This document shows positions 7,440-16,173 of a DNA stretch of 64,000 bases, piece after piece (positions within the stretch are counted from its first letter, which is position 1; every line of letters begins with the position of its first letter). This DNA comes from Rathayibacter sp. SW19 (GTDB lineage: Bacteria > Actinomycetota > Actinomycetes > Actinomycetales > Microbacteriaceae), in NCBI RefSeq assembly GCF_030866825.1, contig NZ_CP133020.1, positions 1,550,001 to 1,614,000 on the forward strand, given 5' to 3'. The notes under the pieces were generated by a model. That model saw nothing but the letters and a program-made list of their open reading frames with translations, did not search any database and had not been told where the DNA came from. Both the position numbers and the translations under genes were made by a program.

Positions 7440-8500
7440 TCACGATTCCTCGGGCGCTGCTCATTGCGTTGGCTGCCCTGTTCTCGGGCTACCACGTGTT
7501 CCTGGCGCTCTATTCGATCGGCACACCGGAGCACGTCGCCCCGATCATCGTCGCGATCGTGCTCTACGCCGTTGCGACAGCGGCCACGCTGTGGTCGACG
7601 AAGGCCGCGCGGATGCCGACCTGGCTCGCCGCCTTCGACTTCGCCGTGGCCGCGGCGCTTCCGCTCCTCGTGACGAGCCAGCTGGATGCGTCGGCACAGA
7701 ACGGCTACGCCACCTGGTACGTTGCGGCGGTCGGCACGCTGATGACGATCGTCGCTGTGCGGCGCCGGCAGCTGTTCGCCTGGCTCGGCGTCGGGTTCCT
7801 TGTCGTGCAGACCGTCGTGTGGACCGGCAGTGTGCTTGCCCTCGGCGGCCTGGGGGTGGTCGGCAGCGTGGTCTGGGTCGCGGCGGCCGTGCTGCTCGCC
7901 CACGCGCTGACCAAAGCCGCGCGCGACGCGCAGCAGTTCATCTTGGCCGAACGGCAGGCTGCTCAGTGGCAGGCGGCGCAGGAGGCGCATCTGTCTGAGA
8001 GGCAGCACCGGCTGGCACACACCTACCGGATGGCGGCGCCCCTGCTGACGGAGATCGTGCGGAACCGCGGCGACCTGACGGCGAGTCAGCGCAGGGAGTG
8101 CAGGCTCCTCGAAGCGACCATGCGTGACGAGATCCGTGGCCGGCAACTGCTGAACGATGAGGTGCGCACCGAGGTCGGGGCGGCCAGGCGTCGCGGCACG
8201 ACCGTGACGTTGCTCGACGAGGGCGGCCTCGACGATCTGGATGCCCCGGCGCTCGAGCTCGTGCTGCACGGCCTCGCCCGTGCCGTTCACACCGCGCGTG
8301 TGGACACGCTGATCGTGCGTACGGTGCCGCGTTCATCCGAGATCGCCGTCACGGTTGTCGGCTTGCGCACAGTCGAACAGGGTGAGTCCGCGGAAGAAGT
8401 CGAAGACGAGGTCGAGCTGTGGCTGGAGATCCCGCGCACTCAATCGGACGAATCGGATCAGCAGGCATCCGGGCGTCCAGCGGCAACAGGTCGTCCATAG
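7436..8500 (+). CDS. Membrane protein resembling a degenerate histidine kinase
   Basis: The ATG overlaps the stop of the kinase by 4 bp. The 354-residue protein has about six N-terminal membrane helices, as in the kinase, followed by a helical region and a weak ATPase-like segment (ALELVLHGLARAVHTARVD). The N-box Asn is replaced, and no DxGxG or GxG box is visible. It may therefore be a pseudokinase that senses together with, or inhibits, the true kinase. This is inference from position and shape, not from a recognised family. The last codons run into an 18-bp tandem repeat, so the C-terminal sequence SGRPAATGRP is repeat-derived. Confidence 0.7.
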   Translation: MITIPRALLIALAALFSGYHVFLALYSIGTPEHVAPIIVAIVLYAVATAATLWSTKAARMPTWLAAFDFAVAAALPLLVTSQLDASAQNGYATWYVAAVGTLMTIVAVRRRQLFAWLGVGFLVVQTVVWTGSVLALGGLGVVGSVVWVAAAVLLAHALTKAARDAQQFILAERQAAQWQAAQEAHLSERQHRLAHTYRMAAPLLTEIVRNRGDLTASQRRECRLLEATMRDEIRGRQLLNDEVRTEVGAARRRGTTVTLLDEGGLDDLDAPALELVLHGLARAVHTARVDTLIVRTVPRSSEIAVTVVGLRTVEQGESAEEVEDEVELWLEIPRTQSDESDQQASGRPAATGRP

Positions 8501-8575
8501 GCAACCGGGCGCCCTGGGACAACCGGGCGTCCAGAGGCATCGGGCGTCCAGAGCCATCGGTCGTCCGGCGGCATC
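8471..8575. repeat. Tandem array of about six 17-18 bp units (GGGCGTCCAGAGGCATC)
   Basis: Units start at 8471, 8489, 8507, 8525, 8542 and 8559. The first three are 18 bp and the last three 17 bp, each beginning GGGCGTCC or a close variant. There are no unique spacers between them. The stop codon of the preceding membrane protein lies in the second unit. Confidence 0.85.
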
Positions 8576-8588
8576 GGGGCAAAAATAA

Positions 8589-8616
8589 AGAGGGCCGGCA
8601 TGAAGCCGACCCTCTT
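8589..8616 (+). terminator. Rho-independent-like terminator after the two-component operon
   Basis: The stem GAGGGCCGGC pairs with GCCGACCCTC (one G-U pair) around a five-base loop ATGAA and is followed by TTGT. It lies about 90 bp after the stop of the third gene in the operon. A run of A before it could serve the opposite strand. Confidence 0.65.
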
Positions 8617-8626
8617 GTAAAGCCCC

Positions 8627-8661
8627 GAGTCGGGGCGATAACCCGAATATCGCCCCGACTC
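8627..8661. repeat. Perfect 14-bp inverted repeat
   Basis: GAGTCGGGGCGATA (8627-8640) is exactly complementary to TATCGCCCCGACTC (8648-8661) with a 7-nt loop. A weaker pair, CATTCGCC and GGCGAATG, follows at 8671-8700. The role is unknown. Confidence 0.85.
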
Positions 8662-8915
8662 GCCCCCAAACATTCGCCCGCTTACCCTAGTCGGCGAATG
8701 ATTGGCGGTGTAACTCGATGAGAGACACCTAGCAGTACTAATATCCCTGCTTCTATGCGTGGCGTATAGTCGTCATTTTGGGGGACCACTGGGGGACAAT
8801 ATCACGATCCGCAATCACCAGTCTGCAAGAACTGCGTGTGTTGCGCAACATTCGACGTGGTCGATCGGGGTACAGAGCCGCCGCGATCGACGCTCAGCAT
8901 CGCGCCGATCGAACC

Positions 8916-9158
8916 TCATCGATCGGCGGAGAAGCCTCGCCACCCTCCGGGGCCAGGCGTAATGGGCGTGCGCAGTCGGCGCTGGCTGTGTTGCCAGGCA
9001 GAGGGCGGGGTCGGGGCATCCGCTTCGATCGACGCCTGTGCGTCCAGCGCTGCTGTCACGACGGCGGTAACGGCAGCGATCTCGATGGGCGAGAGGTTCG
9101 CGGTGTGGAAGGCGATGTCCAGGGGAGTGTCGGCATCCGCAGAGTGTCGTGCATTCAT
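8916..9158 (-). CDS. accE: Acyl-CoA carboxylase epsilon subunit
   Basis: A small 80-residue protein next to accD. The middle LSPIEIAAVTAVVTAALD and the end SAWQHSQRRLRTP then GPGGWRGFSAD match the pattern of actinobacterial epsilon subunits: a helix rich in Glu, Ala and Val, then a Trp, an Arg pair and a Gly-Pro-Gly-x-Trp end. These subunits bind the beta subunit and stimulate the complex. It lies 95 bp after accD on the same strand and was probably originally followed by maf. Its length is usual for the family. Confidence 0.87.
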   Translation of the reverse strand: MNARHSADADTPLDIAFHTANLSPIEIAAVTAVVTAALDAQASIEADAPTPPSAWQHSQRRLRTPITPGPGGWRGFSADR

Positions 9159-9253
9159 CGGCGTGTGTCTTCCTTGATCAGCGTGCGCTCTCGCGAACTC
9201 GGCGTCTGTCTCGCGAACCCGGCGTGTGTTCCGCGAGGTCGGCCAGTGGCGCG

Positions 9254-10858
<1,605 letters not shown>

Positions 10859-10977
10859 GCCGTTCACTCTACCGGCAGGTGTGTGGGCCAACTCGTTGTC
10901 GGAATCACACAAAGCTGGGGCTTGCAGTTGGTCCGTGGCCTGTGTGGCGCTCGCCGCAGCCTGCCCGCCTCGGCCGT

Positions 10978-11075
10978 CAGCGGTTACAAAACGACGGAGT
11001 TATTTGGTGACGCGCCGGCCGAGTGGCTGGGCGAGTGGCGTGTCTGCGAACATCTCCGTCGTTTTGTAACCGCAG
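10978..11075. mobile_element. MITE-like element: 92 bp with 19-bp perfect terminal inverted repeats and CAG flanks
   Basis: CGGTTACAAAACGACGGAG (10981-10999) and its exact complement (11054-11072) bracket 54 bp of unrelated sequence. Both outer ends are flanked by the triplet CAG (10978-10980 and 11073-11075), as expected of a 3-bp target duplication. It contains no gene. It sits in the divergent region between accD and birA, so it may also affect their promoters. A regulatory stem is the alternative. Confidence 0.65.
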
Positions 11076-11101
11076 CGGGGGCTGCAAGGGAGAATGGAGG
11101 T

Positions 11102-11887
11102 ATGGACTTTCCTCAGAGCCGAGCCCTTGTTCCGCGACTGAGCGTGCTCGAGTACGCTGGCTCGACCAATGACGAGCTCGTTCGCGCTGCGACCGGGGCG
11201 GATGCCGCATCCTGGCCGGAGCTCTCGGTGATCGTCACCGACGACCAGCGCAGCGGGCGCGGGCGGCTGGATCGCGTCTGGAGCGCCCCAGCGGGCACCT
11301 CGCTCGCGATCTCGGTACTGCTGCGGCCCAGCACATCCGCACCGGAGTTTTCCGTCGACAGCGTCGGCTGGATTCCACTCCTTGCAGGCCTTGCAATGAC
11401 CCGCGCGGTGCGCAGCCTCGGCGTTGACGCCACCCTGAAATGGCCCAACGATGTGCTGGTCGGCGGCAAGAAGCTGTGCGGCATCCTCTCCGAGCTCCTG
11501 CCGGATGGTGCCGGTGTGGTCGTCGGGGCCGGGCTGAACGTGTCCATCACGGCCGATCAACTACCCGTCGATACGGCGACCTCGCTGGCGCTTGCCGGGC
11601 TCGCCAACCCCGATCCGGATGCCGCGCTCGCGGCCTACCTCACCGAACTGCAATCCCTCTACCGCGGCTTTGTGGCCGCCAATGGGGATGCCGAGGCGAG
11701 CGGGCTGCACCGCGAGGTGGCATCCGCCTGTGACACGATCGGCCGAGCCGTGCAGGTTCACGTGCCTGGGGGCGCGCCGCTCACCGGCATCGCGACGGGT
11801 TTGGACGAGCTTGGGCGTCTCATTGTGGACACGAATGACGCCCTCACGGCGGTGGCCGCGGGCGACGTCACGCATTTGAGGTATTAA
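11102..11887 (+). CDS. birA: Biotin--[acetyl-CoA-carboxylase] ligase (monofunctional BirA)
   Basis: It attaches biotin to the carrier lysine of the carboxylase alpha subunit through biotinyl-AMP. The catalytic pattern includes YAGSTNDELVR, TDDQRSGRGRLDRVW (the GRGR-type adenylate loop), LKWPNDVLVGGKKLCGIL, and VVVGAGLNVS. At 261 residues it lacks the N-terminal DNA-binding domain of the E. coli regulator, as usual in actinobacteria. ATG 11102 is chosen because family homology starts soon after it and AAGGGAG lies upstream. Its position beside accD fits its job. Confidence 0.95.
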   Translation: MDFPQSRALVPRLSVLEYAGSTNDELVRAATGADAASWPELSVIVTDDQRSGRGRLDRVWSAPAGTSLAISVLLRPSTSAPEFSVDSVGWIPLLAGLAMTRAVRSLGVDATLKWPNDVLVGGKKLCGILSELLPDGAGVVVGAGLNVSITADQLPVDTATSLALAGLANPDPDAALAAYLTELQSLYRGFVAANGDAEASGLHREVASACDTIGRAVQVHVPGGAPLTGIATGLDELGRLIVDTNDALTAVAAGDVTHLRY

Positions 11888-11893
11888 TGACTC

Positions 11894-12454
11894 ATGACCA
11901 CTGTTGAGGCGAGCCTGGCGCAGCCGGCCGAGCGCGTGATCGCGCGGCTACGGCCGCACGCGCGAATCCTCTTCTGGCCGAGCATCGTTCTGATCGCCTG
12001 TTGCGGCGCGGTCGGCTATTGGGGTGGCAACCTGCCGGAATTCTGGCAGAACCTGGCCGTATTCTGCGCTGCCGCCCTGATCGTGCTGCTGCTTTTTCTT
12101 CTGCCGCTCGCGTTCTGGCTGAGCACGCGTTACACGATCACGACCCGGCGGATGATCCTGCGAAGTGGCTTCTTTGTGCGTGTGCGGCGGGAAGTCATGC
12201 ACAGCCGCGGCTACGACGTCACGGTGAAGAAGAACTGGTTGCAAGCGGCGTTCGGCTCTGGTGATATCCGGATCGAGTCCGGCGTGGACCAGCCGGTGGT
12301 GCTCAAAGACGTTCCCAAGGCCAATCTCGTGCAGGGCGCTCTTCACGACCTGATGGAGAACAGCCAGAACCTGCTCAACGCGCGTCGCGCGCAGGAGCAG
12401 GCGCAACAGCAGTCAGCGCTCCCCGACCAGACCGGGGTCTTCGGCCGCCGCTAG
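11894..12454 (+). CDS. PH-domain-like membrane protein (bPH_2/DUF304 type)
   Basis: A 186-residue protein with two hydrophobic helices (about residues 26-46 and 53-77), followed by STRYTITTRRMILRSGFF and a beta-rich segment GSGDIRIESG then VVLKDVPKANLV. This order is typical of bacterial PH-like domains. The tail is rich in Gln and Ala. It begins six bases after birA and is probably cotranscribed. Its function is unknown. Its 3' end overlaps the convergent gtrA-like gene by 42 bp. Confidence 0.85.
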   Translation: MTTVEASLAQPAERVIARLRPHARILFWPSIVLIACCGAVGYWGGNLPEFWQNLAVFCAAALIVLLLFLLPLAFWLSTRYTITTRRMILRSGFFVRVRREVMHSRGYDVTVKKNWLQAAFGSGDIRIESGVDQPVVLKDVPKANLVQGALHDLMENSQNLLNARRAQEQAQQQSALPDQTGVFGRR

Positions 12455-13003
12455 GGCGGAGGCGGTCGGTGTGCTCGCCGTCGCTGCCGCGACCGCATCT
12501 GCCACAGCCGCTGCGGATGCCGCGTCCTGGGCTGCGCGAAGCGCGTGCGGGCGGCGCGGGGAGAAGACCCACCAGCGGTAGAGCGCGAACCGGAACAGGG
12601 TGCCGAGCCCGAGCCCGACCACATTGTTCGAGATGTTGTCCGCGAGGGGTGACGTGAACCCCATCAGGTAGTGGGAGATCCACACGCACGCGAGCGGGAT
12701 CAGCATGCCTACCAGGCTGACGGCGAAGAATTCGACGCCCTCACGGGCGGTATTCGTCTGTCGGCCATCGGAGAATGCCCAGAACCGGTTGCCGATCCAA
12801 TTCACGGTGATGGCGACGATGGTCGCGACGATCGTGGCATACAGCGGCCCGTAGTGCTCTACGCTCGGGTTGAAGATCGTCGCCCGCAGTGCGTTGAACA
12901 CGACCAGGTTCACAATGAAACCAACACCACCGACGGTGCCGAACTTCAGAAGTTGCAGCACGAACGCCGAACGCGCTTTGCGAGGGGCGATGCGTTCTGA
13001 CAT
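12413..13003 (-). CDS. GtrA family membrane protein
   Basis: A 196-residue protein with four membrane helices. The start LLKFGTVGGVGFIVNLVVFN and the third segment WIGNRFWAFSDGR (the NRxWxF motif) are characteristic of GtrA proteins, as is YRWWVFSPRR after helix four. GtrA proteins are thought to move or present polyprenyl-linked sugars in the membrane. An Ala-rich tail of about 50 residues follows the last helix, longer than usual. It overlaps the preceding gene tail to tail. It may serve the polysaccharide genes downstream, but no direct link is seen. Confidence 0.9.
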   Translation of the reverse strand: MSERIAPRKARSAFVLQLLKFGTVGGVGFIVNLVVFNALRATIFNPSVEHYGPLYATIVATIVAITVNWIGNRFWAFSDGRQTNTAREGVEFFAVSLVGMLIPLACVWISHYLMGFTSPLADNISNNVVGLGLGTLFRFALYRWWVFSPRRPHALRAAQDAASAAAVADAVAAATASTPTASALAAAEDPGLVGER

Positions 13004-13135
13004 GTTCTCTACCAGCCTGATGGACGAAGATTAAGGAGCGTTCGAAAGCCTACGCGGGTTCCGCAGCCGCGCGCTGTGAGTTTCACTGCTGCTTTCTGAA
13101 TGATCTCTAAGACAACGATAGGAAGTCGCATCGCA

Positions 13136-14278
13136 ATGACCACACGCAAGATCGTCGGAGTGATCGGCGGCGGCCAACTGGCCAGAATGATGATTCCGGC
13201 CGCCGTGAATCTTGGGCTTGAGTTGCGCGTGCTCGAAGAGACGGTCGGCATGTCCGCCGATCTGGCCGCCACCGCAGCCGGTGACTACCGTGAAATCGAG
13301 ACCGTTTTGGCCTTCGCCCGCACTGTCGACGTTGTGACGTTCGATCATGAACACGTGCCGCAGTCGGTGTTGCGAGCACTGGTCGACGAAGGCATTGCCG
13401 TGCATCCCGGGCCAGACGCGTTGCTCTATGCACAGGACAAGCTGCTGATGCGCGAGAAACTCACGGAGTTGGGCGTGCCGGTGCCGGATTGGGCGCGGGT
13501 GGAGAACTCCCAGCAGGTCGGCGCATTCTTGGCGACGCACGGCGGGCGCGCCGTGGTGAAAACTGCTCGCGGCGGGTACGACGGCAAAGGCGTTCGCGTC
13601 ATCTCCGAAGCGCACGGAGCCGACGATTGGTTCACGGCGCTGGCGGAGGACGGCCGCGGCGGTGGGCTCCTGATCGAAGAGTTCGTCGACTTCCAACGGG
13701 AACTCGCCCAGCAGGTCGCTCGACGACCATCGGGCGACGTCGTCGCCTGGCCGCTCGTCGAGACGGTGCAACGCGACGGCGTGTGTGCAGAGGTGATCGC
13801 GCCAGCTCCGAGTTCGGCCGGGCGACTTGCCGAAGTCGCAGAGGACATCGCGGTGCGCGTCGCCACGGGACTCGGCGTGACTGGGGTGCTTGCCGTCGAA
13901 CTGTTCCAGACCACGGATGACCGGCTGCTCGTCAATGAACTAGCGATGCGGCCGCACAACAGCGGGCATTGGTCGATCGACGGCTCGACGACAAGCCAGT
14001 TCGAACAGCACCTTCGCGCGGTGCTCGACCTGCCGCTTGGCGGCACGGGCATGCGCGACGACTGGTCGGTGATGGTCAACATTCTGGGTGGGCCAACCGG
14101 GCAGAGCATGGTCGAGAGATACGCGGATGCGTTCGCGGCGCATCCGCTCGTCAAGGTGCACAGCTATGTCAAGGAGTCGCGGCCGGGCCGGAAGGTCGGC
14201 CATGTGACCGCCAGCGGTGACGACCTCGACGAGGTGGTGTACCAAGCGCGTGGCGCAGCCGCGTTCTTCCAAGGCTGA
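13136..14278 (+). CDS. purK: N5-carboxyaminoimidazole ribonucleotide synthase
   Basis: An ATP-grasp enzyme of purine synthesis that carboxylates AIR to N5-CAIR. It begins RKIVGVIGGGQLARMM, the usual PurK start, and contains VTFDHEHVP, KTARGGYDGKGVRVI (ATP loop), LIEEFVDFQRELAQ, and NELAMRPHNSGHWSIDG. The 380 residues are normal. ATG 13136 is preferred over 13100 because homology starts directly after it. PurE follows 17 bp downstream and uses its product. Confidence 0.96.
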   Translation: MTTRKIVGVIGGGQLARMMIPAAVNLGLELRVLEETVGMSADLAATAAGDYREIETVLAFARTVDVVTFDHEHVPQSVLRALVDEGIAVHPGPDALLYAQDKLLMREKLTELGVPVPDWARVENSQQVGAFLATHGGRAVVKTARGGYDGKGVRVISEAHGADDWFTALAEDGRGGGLLIEEFVDFQRELAQQVARRPSGDVVAWPLVETVQRDGVCAEVIAPAPSSAGRLAEVAEDIAVRVATGLGVTGVLAVELFQTTDDRLLVNELAMRPHNSGHWSIDGSTTSQFEQHLRAVLDLPLGGTGMRDDWSVMVNILGGPTGQSMVERYADAFAAHPLVKVHSYVKESRPGRKVGHVTASGDDLDEVVYQARGAAAFFQG

Positions 14279-14282
14279 GCCA

Positions 14283-14288
14283 TAGCAT
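14283..14288 (+). promoter_or_regulatory. TAGCAT box 7 nt before purE
   Basis: TAGCAT is followed by GGAGGCC and ATG 14296. The spacing fits a leaderless -10 box, and the GGAGG between them could also be a ribosome binding site for the purK-purE mRNA. Which role dominates cannot be told. Confidence 0.3.
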
Positions 14289-14295
14289 GGAGGCC

Positions 14296-14805
14296 ATGCC
14301 TCTTCTGAATTCCGCGCAGCCCGTGGTCGCCGTCGTGATGGGTTCGGATTCCGACTGGGCTGTCATGAGCGACGCAAGTCAGACACTCAGCGACTTCGGC
14401 GTCGCACATCAGGTCGAGGTGGTTTCAGCCCACCGCACACCGGAGAAGATGATCACGTTCGGCAAAGAAGCCGCCGGACGCGGCATCAAGGTGATCATCG
14501 CTGGGGCGGGGGGAGCAGCACACTTGCCCGGGATGCTGGCCGCGGTCACGACACTGCCCGTCATCGGTGTGCCCGTGCCGCTGGCCAGGCTTGACGGCCT
14601 CGATTCGCTGTTGTCGATCGTGCAGATGCCTTCCGGTGTTCCGGTCGCCACGGTGTCGATCGGCGGTGCGACCAATGCGGGGCTGCTCGCCGTGAAAATT
14701 CTTGCGACAGCGGATGCCGCGCTGACTGAAAAATTGGCGGCGCACGCTGCCGGGCTGGCGGCATCCGTCGAGCAGAAGAACGCGAAACTCCTTTCGGCGC
14801 TATGA
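14296..14805 (+). CDS. purE: N5-carboxyaminoimidazole ribonucleotide mutase
   Basis: A 169-residue PurE of class I, which rearranges N5-CAIR to CAIR. The substrate loop VVAVVMGSDSDWAVM, the motif VVSAHRTPEKM with the catalytic His, and IIAGAGGAAHLPGM are intact. ATG 14287 is a possible alternative start. The last codons overlap the next gene by ATGA, so purK, purE and the LCP gene are one operon. Confidence 0.97.
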   Translation: MPLLNSAQPVVAVVMGSDSDWAVMSDASQTLSDFGVAHQVEVVSAHRTPEKMITFGKEAAGRGIKVIIAGAGGAAHLPGMLAAVTTLPVIGVPVPLARLDGLDSLLSIVQMPSGVPVATVSIGGATNAGLLAVKILATADAALTEKLAAHAAGLAASVEQKNAKLLSAL

Positions 14806-16163
14806 GCAGCATCGCAAGCCCGATCCGTTATCCGGACACCGGTTCCACACAGCTGATGACGCGCCGCGGCTGGTGGCTCGTGGTGCTCAATGTGCTGATC
14901 CCGGGGTCTGTGCAGGTGCTTGCCGGAAACCGCAGGCTCGGCCGCTTCGGTCTCGTTTCGACGCTGACACTCTGGGGCCTGGCGATCGTGGCCCTCGTCG
15001 TCTATCTGCTCTGGCCAAGTGTGATCTACACGCTCTTCACTCAAACTTTGATGCTGTGGGCCGTTCAGATCGTGGCCGTTGGCTACGTGGTGTTGTGGAT
15101 TATCCTGACCCTGGACACGCTGCGGCTGGTGAGGCTGGTCAAAGCCGCGCCGGCCGCGAGGGCGCTGATTGCGGCATTCTCTGTGCTGCTCCTGGTCGTT
15201 GTCGCGGGCACCGCGGCGTACGGCGCCGTGATCGCCGGCGGTGCACGTGGGGCGCTGAGCGGTATTTTCTCCGCAGGGCCGAGTCAGCCGCCGGTCAACG
15301 GCCGGTACAACATCATGCTGCTCGGCGGGGATGCCGGGCCTGACCGAGACGGCATGCGACCGGACAGCATGTCAGTGGTGAGCATCGACGCCGACACGGG
15401 CAAAGCGGTGACGATTGGCCTGCCACGCGATCTGAATCCCACGCCGTTCTCGGCCGATTCACCGATGCACGCGCTGTATCCGAACGGCTACGGCTACAAC
15501 GACAAGTGCGATGTGGATGTCTGCCAGCTCAACTCGATCTACACCGAGGTCGAGCTCTACAAGGCGAACCTGTACCCGAACGCCACCAAGCAGAACAGCG
15601 AGCCGGGTATCGAGGCGATGCGGGACGCGCTCGAGGGTGCGACGGGGCTCAAGATTCAGTACTACGTGCTCATCGACATGCAGGGCTTCGCAGACCTGAT
15701 CGATGCCCTCGGCGGCGTGGACATCAACGTGACGCAGAAGTTGCCGATCGGCGGCGATGAGAACCTGAACGGTGTCGTCAGCTGGATCATGCCCGGTGAG
15801 CAGCACATGAACGGCTACACGGCGCAGTGGTATGCGCGTTCGCGGCATGGCACGAGTGATTACGACCGGATGGCGCGGCAGCGGCAGCTGCAGGACGCGA
15901 TTCTCAAGCAGGTCAATCCTGTGAACGTCGTCACGAAGTTCAACGACATCGCCAAGGCCGGAACACAGGTCGTCAAGACGGATATTCCGCAGTCGATGCT
16001 CGGCTACTTCGTAGACCTCGGTATGAAGACCCGCAAGCTGCCGGTGACCAACCTTGAGTTGGTGCCGCCCCTGATCGACACGACCGACCCGGACTACACG
16101 GAGATCCACCAGTTGGTGCAGAAGGCGCTGGCGCCGGCGACGCCGTCGCCGACGGCTGGTTGA
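14802..16163 (+). CDS. LCP (LytR-CpsA-Psr) glycopolymer transferase
   Basis: LCP proteins attach polyprenyl-linked polymers to peptidoglycan outside the membrane. The 453-residue protein has several N-terminal hydrophobic segments (residues about 25-140) and then the LCP domain. Conserved arginine and aspartate regions are seen in GDAGPDRDGMRPDSM and TIGLPRDLNP, followed by DALGGVDINV and WYARSRHGTSDYDRMARQR. The extra N-terminal helices are more than the usual single one. The gene joins the polysaccharide cluster convergently and could link its products to the wall. It overlaps purE by 4 bp. Confidence 0.93.
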   Translation: MSSIASPIRYPDTGSTQLMTRRGWWLVVLNVLIPGSVQVLAGNRRLGRFGLVSTLTLWGLAIVALVVYLLWPSVIYTLFTQTLMLWAVQIVAVGYVVLWIILTLDTLRLVRLVKAAPAARALIAAFSVLLLVVVAGTAAYGAVIAGGARGALSGIFSAGPSQPPVNGRYNIMLLGGDAGPDRDGMRPDSMSVVSIDADTGKAVTIGLPRDLNPTPFSADSPMHALYPNGYGYNDKCDVDVCQLNSIYTEVELYKANLYPNATKQNSEPGIEAMRDALEGATGLKIQYYVLIDMQGFADLIDALGGVDINVTQKLPIGGDENLNGVVSWIMPGEQHMNGYTAQWYARSRHGTSDYDRMARQRQLQDAILKQVNPVNVVTKFNDIAKAGTQVVKTDIPQSMLGYFVDLGMKTRKLPVTNLELVPPLIDTTDPDYTEIHQLVQKALAPATPSPTAG

Positions 16164-16173
16164 GGCCACTCCG

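Larger units (their letters stand above)
8501..8915. other. 415-bp region without a convincing gene
   Basis: The first part is the tail of the tandem array. Three inverted repeats follow (8589-8616, 8627-8661 and 8671-8700). After that come an AT-richer stretch with TATAGT at about 8765 and two close copies of GGGGGAC (in GGGGGACCACTGGGGGAC). Open frames of about 65 to 110 codons start here on the plus strand, but they run through accE in the opposite sense and show no recognisable protein features. The role is unknown; it may be the scar of a mobile element or a structured RNA. Confidence 0.55.

Noticed and set aside
8471..8575. Possible CRISPR array
   Set aside because: The units are contiguous and differ from one another; there are no unique spacers and no cas genes.
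10981..11072. BioQ-type operator
   Set aside because: The arms are much longer and further apart than a usual TetR-family site, and the sequence does not match one I know; an operator role is not excluded.
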